5,278 bases of DNA from Rubrobacteraceae bacterium (GTDB lineage: Bacteria; Actinomycetota; Rubrobacteria; Rubrobacterales; Rubrobacteraceae). The notes below the pieces were generated by a model. That model ran no database searches and was not told the origin of the DNA. It saw only the letters and a program-made list of their open reading frames with translations. Positions 1 to 4,576 of this stretch are shown here, piece by piece. The first letter of the stretch is position 1. The number at the start of each line of letters is the position of its first letter. The position numbers were made by a program, and so were the translations under genes. The stretch spans positions 1 through 5,278 of the forward strand of contig JARDZQ010000164.1 in NCBI GenBank assembly GCA_029240775.1, written 5' to 3'.

Positions 1-239
1 ACCCCTACACCGAGAACCAGGTCGGCGCCGTCAGGCGCGCGATCTTGCAGTGGGAGTTCATCTGGGATCTGGCACACAAGATAGACCGCGACGCTCTACG
101 CGAGGCAAAGAGCCGGGCCGACGCTCTTGCGGGCCAGAGAACTCTCTACAGAGCTCTGGGCCTCGACGAGGACTATGAGGCCGAGGTGGTGAAGAGAAGG
201 GGCGAAGCACGGGCATCGCGGCGCGAGGGGCAGCCGTGA
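1..239 (+). CDS. C-terminal end of probable sugar isomerase-type enzyme (5' partial)
   Basis: An open frame enters from the window edge (first full codon at base 3) and stops at TGA 237-239, leaving about 78 residues. A TTG at 45 is in frame, but coding continues upstream of it without a stop, so this is a truncated gene end rather than a short gene. The visible part is charged and helical, with the segment WEFIWDLAHKIDRDALREAK followed by a basic tail rich in Arg and Glu. A 'DR..L..A' helix near the C-terminus resembles the tail of L-rhamnose isomerase (RhaI-type TIM barrel) proteins. An isomerase would also fit the FGGY kinase remnant that follows with a 4-base stop/start overlap. No catalytic or metal-binding residue lies in the fragment, so the family is a weak inference. 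That this is a real gene end is well supported by the coupling to the next gene. Confidence 0.6.
   Translation, partial: PYTENQVGAVRRAILQWEFIWDLAHKIDRDALREAKSRADALAGQRTLYRALGLDEDYEAEVVKRRGEARASRREGQP
225..230 (+). promoter_or_regulatory. Ribosome binding site for the kinase remnant
   Basis: GAGGGG lies 5 nt before the GTG at 236. Together with the GTGA overlap between that start and the preceding stop (236-239), it supports 236 as the kinase start and translational coupling to the upstream gene. Confidence 0.6.
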
Positions 240-648
240 GCGTGCTCCTCGGCCTCGATATCGGCACGGGTGGCGCCAGGGCAGTCGCGGTCGACGGAGC
301 GGGGAACGTGATCGCCGAGTCTTCGTCTGAGTACCTCTTGCGCAGCCCGCGCCCTGGCTGGACCGAGCAGGACCCGGAGGACTGGTGGCAGGGTGCCAGA
401 GAGGCGCTCGGGAAGGTGTCCGAAGGGCTCGGGGAAGAGGTGGCGGGCCTGGGTCTCACGGGTCAGATGCACTGGGCGAAGCCTGCTCGACTGTGCGGCT
501 GCGTGACGAGATCACCGAGCCCGATCCCGAACGAACCAGGATCTACGAGGAGCGCTACGTGGTCTACCGATCGCTCTACCCGGCGACGAGGGAGGCGATG
601 CACCGCCTGACCGACCTCGCCGCCGGTCCGGCGGACGGCGCGGGTTAA
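236..648 (+). pseudogene. xylB: Xylulokinase-like FGGY kinase with large internal out-of-frame deletion
   Basis: From GTG 236 the frame encodes a typical xylulokinase N-terminus. LGLDIGTGGARAV is the FGGY phosphate-1 loop (residues ~5-17), followed by RPGWTEQDPEDWW (~39-51) and GLTGQMHW (~73-80), matching the family's GQMHG region. After about base 475 this similarity ends. In the +1-shifted frame (bases ~478-648) the sequence reads as the family's extreme C-terminus: EACSTVRL, EPDPER, then a Y..RY.VYRSLYP helix ending at TAA 646-648. Xylulokinases are usually about 500 residues. Only ~80 N-terminal and ~55 C-terminal residues remain, so roughly 1 kb is missing, including the catalytic Asp region and most of the ATP-binding domain. 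The remnants are also in different frames, and translation from 236 runs on to a stop at 608-610. The product cannot be an active kinase. The start overlaps the preceding stop (GTGA), so this was the distal gene of a sugar isomerase/kinase pair. An assembly collapse could mimic the deletion. Confidence 0.85.
620..634 (+). repeat. GC-rich perfect inverted repeat at the kinase 3' end
   Basis: CCGCCGG (620-626) and CCGGCGG (628-634) are perfect 7-base complements around a single T. As RNA this could form a short GC stem with a small loop just before the kinase stop. No T-run follows, so it is at most a weak or Rho-assisted termination signal. It may also be chance in GC-rich coding DNA. Confidence 0.3.
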
Positions 649-685
649 CGAGATCACCGCGCGCCGCGGGAACGCAATGGGCGCG

Positions 686-694
686 TGCTATGAT
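686..694 (+). promoter_or_regulatory. Extended -10 promoter for the MFS gene
   Basis: TGCTATGAT is an extended -10 element (TGN plus TATGAT, 5 of 6 matches to TATAAT) in an otherwise GC-rich gap after the kinase remnant. No -35 is obvious, which is common with extended -10 promoters. Exactly 7 nt separate the hexamer end (694) from GTG 702, so transcription would begin at or next to the start codon and give a leaderless mRNA. Confidence 0.6.
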
Positions 695-701
695 CTGCCG
701 C

Positions 702-1925
702 GTGCCTCACTTAGCACCGGAAAACGGTGTCTCGATAGGACGCGAAGCCTTGAACCGTCGTGCCGTTCTGCTCGCGGTTGCGGTCGCGACCGCGACGGTG
801 CTCCCTGCCTTCCTAACGGGCGGGCTCGCGGTGCAGGTGCGGGGCGACCTGGACTTCGGCGCGGCGGCTCTCGGTCTCGCGGTCGCGGCGTTCTTCGTCA
901 CGTCGTCGCTGGCCTCGGCGGTCATGGGGCGCGTGGTGGAGCGGACTGGGTTCCACAGCGGGATGCGCCTCGCCGCGATCGGGAGCGCGGCCTCGCTCCT
1001 CGGCGTCGCTCTGCTCGCCAGGTCCTGGACGGGATTGGTGGCCTGCCTCGTCCTCGGGGGTCTGGCGAACGCGGTCTCGCACCCGGCGGCGAACCTCTCC
1101 CTGGCACGGGAGGTCCCGGCTGGGCGGCAGGGGTTGTCGTTCGGGATCAAGCAGGCAGCCATACCGGTGGCCACCCTGCTCGCTGGCCTCGCCGTGCCGA
1201 CCATCGCCGTCACTGTAGGCTGGCGCTGGGCGTTCGTGGGTGGCGCAGCCCTCGCCCTCGCCGTGGCGTTCTCCGTGCCGGCCCAAGCCTCGAAGGGCGT
1301 GGTCCGCCGGCCCGAAGAGAGGGGGGAGAAGGATGCCCGTACCGGGCCCCTCTTCCTGCTGGCTCTGGGGATCGGGCTAGGCTCGACGGCGGCGACGCCG
1401 CTCGGGGCTTTCCTGGTCGAGTCTTCAGTCGCGGCGGGTCTGCGGGTGGAGACGGCGGGCTTCCTTCTGGCCGCGGGGAGCGTCGCCAGCATCACGGTGC
1501 GCGTCGTGTTCGGCCGGCTCGCCGACGGGATGAGCGGGGGGAGGCTCCTGCTGGTCGCGGCGTTGCTCGCGACCGGGGTCGCGGGTTTCGTCATGCTCGC
1601 CACTGGGGAGACGGCACTGATCCTACCCGGCACCCTGCTGGCCTTCGCCGCGGGGTGGGGGTGGCCGGGACTCTTCAACTTCGCCATCGTAAAGACCAGC
1701 CCCGGCGCGCCGGCGGCTGCGACCGGCATCACCCAGACCGGCGCCTCGGGAGGGGCCGCCGTGGGCCCGCTCGTCTTCGGGGTCGTGGCCGAGGCCGCAT
1801 CCTACAACGTGGCCTGGCTCGTCTCCGGCGCGTTCGCCCTCGGTGCTCTGGCGGCGATCCTCATAGGCCGGCGCATGATCCTGCGCGACCGCCAACAACC
1901 CTTTACAAACCTTCGCCACACCTAG
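702..1925 (+). CDS. MFS transporter
   Basis: This is an integral membrane protein of 407 residues from GTG 702, the usual length for a 12-helix major facilitator. Hydrophobic segments alternate with short loops throughout. The loop 2-3 signature is at about residues 76-89 (G-R-V-V-E-R-T-G...R, with Glu in place of the usual Asp). Its half-repeat after the central loop is GRLADGMSGGR at about 271-281, showing the 6+6 pseudo-symmetry of the family. The segment around FGIKQAAIPVATLLAGLAVP (helix 5) is typical of a bacterial drug/metabolite MFS group, but it does not fix the substrate. A charged central loop (about 205-220, RPEERGEKDAR) separates the halves. Start choice: ATG 690 lies inside the -10 box and is rejected. 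GTG 702 sits 7 nt after TATGAT with no SD, suiting a leaderless message. TTG 750, 9 nt after AGGA, is a workable alternative giving 391 residues and starting just before helix 1. Export of sugars, drugs or metabolites is all possible. Confidence 0.85.
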   Translation: MPHLAPENGVSIGREALNRRAVLLAVAVATATVLPAFLTGGLAVQVRGDLDFGAAALGLAVAAFFVTSSLASAVMGRVVERTGFHSGMRLAAIGSAASLLGVALLARSWTGLVACLVLGGLANAVSHPAANLSLAREVPAGRQGLSFGIKQAAIPVATLLAGLAVPTIAVTVGWRWAFVGGAALALAVAFSVPAQASKGVVRRPEERGEKDARTGPLFLLALGIGLGSTAATPLGAFLVESSVAAGLRVETAGFLLAAGSVASITVRVVFGRLADGMSGGRLLLVAALLATGVAGFVMLATGETALILPGTLLAFAAGWGWPGLFNFAIVKTSPGAPAAATGITQTGASGGAAVGPLVFGVVAEAASYNVAWLVSGAFALGALAAILIGRRMILRDRQQPFTNLRHT

Positions 1926-1931
1926 TAACGT
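1902..1931 (+). promoter_or_regulatory. Promoter for the PMT gene inside the 3' end of the MFS gene
   Basis: A -35-like TTTACA (1902-1907, 5 of 6 to TTGACA) is followed after 18 nt by TAACGT (1926-1931), which keeps the key T, A and T of TATAAT. The -10 ends 7 nt before ATG 1939. There is no Shine-Dalgarno sequence upstream of that ATG, so a leaderless transcript starting at or near 1938-1939 is the simplest reading. An alternative -10, TAGTAA (1923-1928), would leave a 15-nt spacer and is less good. Confidence 0.55.
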
Positions 1932-1938
1932 GCTCTCT

Positions 1939-3201
1939 ATGAAGTCCATCCTGAGTCGCAACAGCTCGTGGGCCTACCGCTCGGTGTTCGTGTTGAGCGT
2001 CGTCACGATCCTCATAGGGCTCTGGGCCAGGGTGTGGAAGCTCGGCTTCCCGGGACAGAAGATCTGGGACGAGATCTACTTCCCCGTGATGGCTCGCAAG
2101 TTCCTTGAGGGGACCTACCAGTTCGACCTTCATCCCCCCCTTGGCAAGTTCATCATCGCCGTTGGCATAGCGCTTCTCGGGGACACGCCGGTAGGGTGGC
2201 GGCTGATGCCCCTCCTGTTCGGCGTAGCCCTGATCCCGCTCGGCGCTGCCCTGGGCTGGTACCTCATGCGGGAGAGGGTGGCCGCCCTCCTGTTCGCCGC
2301 CTTTATCGCGGGGGAGACCTTCCTCATAGCCTACTCCCGCATCGGGATCATGGACCTCATCCTCTTGTTCTTTACGCTGGCGACCCTGCTCGCGGCCCTG
2401 CTCGTCGAGCGCCCGCGCCAGGTACTCTGGGTGGCCTTGCTGCTCGGGCTGGCGATCAGCGTCAAGTGGGCGGTCTTCATGGTCGTCGTGCCCGTAGGCT
2501 ACGTGTTGTGGCGCAAGGGGTTCTTCAGGCCGTTCCTGGCCAGCCTGTGGGTCTCGGCGGTCCTGTACCTGGCGGTTGTCTACGTCGGGGCACTCATCGC
2601 CGTGACGACGAACCCCTGGGAGGCGTGGCAGTGGACGTGGGAGTGGCACCTCAAGGCCTTCGAGAAGGTGACCGCGGCGATCCCGAACCCCTGGGGGTCG
2701 CCCTGGTGGAGCTGGCCGTTGATGCTGCGCACCATACGCCTCTCCTCCCTGTTCGCGACGCCGACCGGAGAGCTGCAGGTGATCGCCGCCATCGGCAACC
2801 CCGTCGTCTGGTACGGTAGCACGCTGGCCGTGGTGGCCGGCATCTTCGAGGCGGCGCGCCGTCTCATAGTGCGCAAGCAGCTGGCGAGCGACCCGCTCGT
2901 CCCGATACTCCTGGGGTACGTCTTCTTGCTCCTGCCGTGGATACCGGGCACCCGTATCCCCTACATCTACAACTACCTACCCTCCTACGCCTTCGCGCTG
3001 ATGGCGCTGGTCTACTGGCTGGTGCGCATCTGGGACCGCAGGCCGTGGGGACCGTGGGTAGTCGTGGCCTTCACCGCCCTGGCGCTGGCGAGCACCGTGT
3101 TCTTCGTCCCCCTGGCGGCAGGATTGCCGATAAGCGCCGAGGCCATGGAGCAGCGCGTCTGGCTGGACTCCTGGTTCTACCCTCACGCCGAGCTACCCTA
3201 G
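1939..3201 (+). CDS. PMT-family (GT39-like) membrane glycosyltransferase, probable protein O-mannosyltransferase
   Basis: The protein has 420 residues and is almost wholly hydrophobic, with roughly ten membrane segments. Family hallmarks appear in order. IWDEIYFP (residues ~42-49) carries the Asp-Glu pair of the first luminal/periplasmic loop, where the catalytic acid of PMTs lies. HPPLGK (65-70) and GWR (86-88) follow. SRIGIMDL (133-140) holds the conserved Arg and Asp. A SVKWA motif comes next, then a Trp-rich loop near residues 230-260, a NP-V-W segment, and near the end WIPGTRIPYIYNYLPSYAF, the 4TM C-terminal domain region. These enzymes take mannose from a polyprenyl-phosphate donor and transfer it to Ser/Thr of secreted proteins outside the membrane. 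It is shorter than typical actinobacterial PMTs (about 500 residues) and has no MIR domain. Start: ATG 1939 is preferred over in-frame GTG 1930 because a promoter -10 ends at 1931 and covers 1930. It is transcribed separately from, or in addition to, the upstream MFS gene. ATA is used for eight Ile codons. The exact acceptor is unknown. Confidence 0.85.
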   Translation: MKSILSRNSSWAYRSVFVLSVVTILIGLWARVWKLGFPGQKIWDEIYFPVMARKFLEGTYQFDLHPPLGKFIIAVGIALLGDTPVGWRLMPLLFGVALIPLGAALGWYLMRERVAALLFAAFIAGETFLIAYSRIGIMDLILLFFTLATLLAALLVERPRQVLWVALLLGLAISVKWAVFMVVVPVGYVLWRKGFFRPFLASLWVSAVLYLAVVYVGALIAVTTNPWEAWQWTWEWHLKAFEKVTAAIPNPWGSPWWSWPLMLRTIRLSSLFATPTGELQVIAAIGNPVVWYGSTLAVVAGIFEAARRLIVRKQLASDPLVPILLGYVFLLLPWIPGTRIPYIYNYLPSYAFALMALVYWLVRIWDRRPWGPWVVVAFTALALASTVFFVPLAAGLPISAEAMEQRVWLDSWFYPHAELP

Positions 3202-3261
3202 AGCGGGATTCGCACTGAGCCCCGTCTGTAGGCGGTCGCTACCCTCTCGGGAGCACACCGA

Positions 3262-3282
3262 CTTGTGAGTGGTGATCACAAG
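3262..3282. repeat. 21-bp inverted repeat, candidate operator
   Basis: CTTGTGA (3262-3268) and TCACAAG (3276-3282) are perfect 7-base complements around a 7-nt centre. The half-sites resemble CRP-type TGTGA/TCACA, but the spacing is 7 rather than the standard 6, so a CRP site is doubtful. No T-run follows, so it does not look like an intrinsic terminator for the PMT gene 60 nt upstream. Its centre lies about 165 nt before the CPBP start. Confidence 0.5.
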
Positions 3283-3377
3283 GCCAAGCAACGAGCATCG
3301 CTGGATATGCGTGGTACGAGCAACCCGTGCCACTTTGATCAATATTGGTCACCGAGAGCGTCAACTTTGGTCATCAC
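3273..3377. repeat. Cluster of TGRTCA-type repeats upstream of the CPBP gene
   Basis: Four copies of TGRTCA lie here: TGATCA at 3273 and 3336, and TGGTCA at 3346 and 3368. Three have a longer common form: ACTTTGATCA (3332-3341), ATATTGGTCACC (3342-3353) and ACTTTGGTCATC (3364-3375). TTGATCAA (3335-3342) is a perfect palindrome. The last three copies are spaced 10 and 22 bp apart, about one and two helical turns, so a protein could meet them on one DNA face. Such an array could be a regulator binding region. It could also be the relic of a mobile-element end, since IS21-like elements carry several short repeats at their ends. No transposase is visible here, so neither reading is proven. Confidence 0.45.
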
Positions 3378-3395
3378 AGAGCATGCATCCGCCGG

Positions 3396-3401
3396 TAACG
3401 T
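3396..3401 (+). promoter_or_regulatory. Possible -10 element for the CPBP gene
   Basis: TAACGT repeats the exact hexamer proposed for the PMT promoter. Transcription would start near 3408, giving a leader of about 29 nt that contains the strong SD. No -35 is found at normal spacing. TTGGTC (3367-3372) is 23 nt away, so an activator acting at the upstream repeats would be needed. This is tentative. Confidence 0.3.
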
Positions 3402-3422
3402 ACGCCTAAGAGACCAGCGTAG

Positions 3423-3430
3423 AAAGGAGG
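3423..3430 (+). promoter_or_regulatory. Strong Shine-Dalgarno for the CPBP gene
   Basis: AAAGGAGG is a full match to the anti-SD complement and ends 6 nt before ATG 3437. It decides the start in favour of 3437 (or the adjacent GTG 3434) over the internal ATG 3497. It is the only such strong SD in the window. Confidence 0.8.
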
Positions 3431-3436
3431 AGGGTG

Positions 3437-4327
3437 ATGAGAGCAGGGACGGTCAAAACGAGAGAGTCCCAGATAATTGAAACGACCCGACGAGGCATGA
3501 GCTTCGGCTCACTCGGACTGTTCTTTGCGCTCACGTTCGGGCTGTCATGGGGGGTCATCGCGCTCTTGATCCTCTTCCCCGATCAGATCGAGGCGATCTT
3601 CGGCGAGATGGGCTACACGAACCCCGCGTTCGTCCTGGCGGTGTACTCGCCCGGGATCGTCGGTGTCTTCCTGGTCTGGCGACACTACGGCCTCAAGGGT
3701 CTCCTCAACTTCTTCCGGCGTCTCACGCTGTGGCGGATGTCGCTGGCTTGGTGGTTGGTGTTGGTGATCGGCATGCCAGCCGTGTTCTACGTCGGCGCAG
3801 CCATCAAGGGCACGCTCACAGACCCGTTCCCGTTCTCCCCCTGGTACGGCGTGCTGCCAGCGTTGGCCATCGCGCTGATCATCGGGCCCATCGAGGAGTT
3901 CGGCTGGCGCGGCGTGGCGCTGCCTCTCTTGCAGCGGCGTTTCGCGCCGCTTTGGGCGGCCTTGATCCTGGGTACGATCGTGGCCTTCTGGCATCTGCCG
4001 GCATTCTTCCTCAGCGGAACCATGCAGAGTTCCTGGTCGATCGCCCCGTTCTTTATCGGGGTAGTGGCAATCTCGGTCATCCTGACACCCATGTTCAACG
4101 CGGCGCGGGGTAGCATCCTCATCGCGGCCCTGTTCCACTTCCAGATGAACGGCCCGGCATGGCCTGATGCCCAGCCCTGGGACACGCTCGTGTTCGTGTT
4201 CGTTGCTGTGGTCATCGTGCTGGTGAACCGAAGGCGGATGTTGAGCCGCAAGGAGGCTGTGACCGAGGTACTCATGCCCGGAGAAGAAGGTAGCCACGAC
4301 GATGCCCGTATCGCCGCCGAAAGGTGA
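3437..4327 (+). CDS. CPBP family intramembrane metalloprotease (Rce1/Abi type)
   Basis: The protein has 296 residues and about eight hydrophobic segments. The three CPBP (Rce1-like) motifs are intact. EEFGWRG has Glu153-Glu154 and Arg158 (motif EExxxR). AFWHLPAF has His186 (motif FxxxH-type). LFHFQMN has His234 and Asn238 (motif HxxxN). These residues form the active site within the membrane, so the protein should be catalytically competent. Characterised relatives trim prenylated CaaX proteins (eukaryotic Rce1). Bacterial relatives act in bacteriocin maturation or self-immunity and envelope functions; the substrate here cannot be told. The N-terminal ~20 residues are polar and basic, ahead of helix 1. 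The C-terminus is a charged cytosolic-type tail after NRRRM. Start: ATG 3437, 6 nt after AAAGGAGG. Unlike its neighbours it has a canonical SD and leader. It has only one ATA codon, against eight in the PMT gene, and a lower-GC upstream flank, which hints at separate origin. No bacteriocin-like peptide gene is evident beside it. Confidence 0.88.
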   Translation: MRAGTVKTRESQIIETTRRGMSFGSLGLFFALTFGLSWGVIALLILFPDQIEAIFGEMGYTNPAFVLAVYSPGIVGVFLVWRHYGLKGLLNFFRRLTLWRMSLAWWLVLVIGMPAVFYVGAAIKGTLTDPFPFSPWYGVLPALAIALIIGPIEEFGWRGVALPLLQRRFAPLWAALILGTIVAFWHLPAFFLSGTMQSSWSIAPFFIGVVAISVILTPMFNAARGSILIAALFHFQMNGPAWPDAQPWDTLVFVFVAVVIVLVNRRRMLSRKEAVTEVLMPGEEGSHDDARIAAER

Positions 4328-4346
4328 TCCACGCGTGTGCCTTGCC

Positions 4347-4373
4347 GTCCGGGACGCCTCACGATGTCCGGAC
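4347..4373. repeat. Tandem pair of GTCCGG(G)AC palindromes
   Basis: GTCCGGGAC (4347-4355) and the perfect palindrome GTCCGGAC (4366-4373) start 19 bp apart, 20-45 nt after the CPBP stop. GTCCGG (4347-4352) can also pair with CCGGAC (4368-4373), making a 6-bp stem with a 15-nt loop. It could act as a weak terminator hairpin (no T-run follows) or as a two-site operator. Confidence 0.35.
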
Positions 4374-4563
4374 TGTCTGCGTCCCCGGCTCCCACAAGGT
4401 TCCACGGGCCTTCGGAGAACCCGGCTGCCCGCTGGTGATCCCGTCTGATCCACCGTTCGGGCGGGGCTAGCCACCGCAATCTCGGCTTGTCTTCAATTCT
4501 CACCCGAGCCGCTGTAGGCGCGATTGGCGGAGGCTGCGTCAGTGCCTGAAGGGCTCGATGTTC

Positions 4564-4569
4564 TAACAT
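4564..4569 (+). promoter_or_regulatory. -10 element for the GH15 gene
   Basis: TAACAT sits in the only AT-rich island of this stretch and ends exactly 7 nt before GTG 4577. The overlapping CATTAT (4567-4572) would serve the adjacent in-frame GTG 4580 equally well. No Shine-Dalgarno precedes either codon, so a leaderless message is likely. No clear -35 is seen. Confidence 0.5.
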
Positions 4570-4576
4570 TATCCGC

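Larger units (their letters stand above)
4328..4576. other. Intergenic region between CPBP and GH15 genes
   Basis: This 249-nt gap has no convincing coding frame on either strand. It contains the palindrome pair listed separately and an imperfect inverted repeat, GGTGATC (4434-4440) with GATCCACC (4447-4454). The AT-rich -10 of the GH15 gene is at its end. I see no tRNA cloverleaf and no intrinsic terminator with a T-tract. Confidence 0.5.

Noticed and set aside
236..610. Reading the 124-codon frame as an intact small protein
   Set aside because: Residues after ~80 have no kinase similarity and arise from reading the C-terminal kinase segment in the wrong frame.
707..1732. Long minus-strand open frame (341 codons) opposite the MFS gene
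   Set aside because: It is antisense to a clear transporter; its Ala/Arg/Pro/Thr-rich composition mirrors the complement of hydrophobic GC-rich codons.
677..1942. 421-codon plus-strand frame over the MFS gene
   Set aside because: It is Arg/Gly-rich with no domain pattern, while the overlapping frame shows MFS helices and both loop signatures.
1903..2649. Minus-strand 248-codon frame at the MFS/PMT boundary
   Set aside because: It is antisense to the PMT catalytic motifs; the composition is a shadow (Gln/Arg/Pro/Glu repeats).
3265..3480. 71-codon plus-strand ORF upstream of and overlapping the CPBP start
   Set aside because: There is no SD and no recognisable motif. It lies over the repeat array and runs through the CPBP SD in another frame. 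An upstream leader peptide is not excluded, but nothing supports it.
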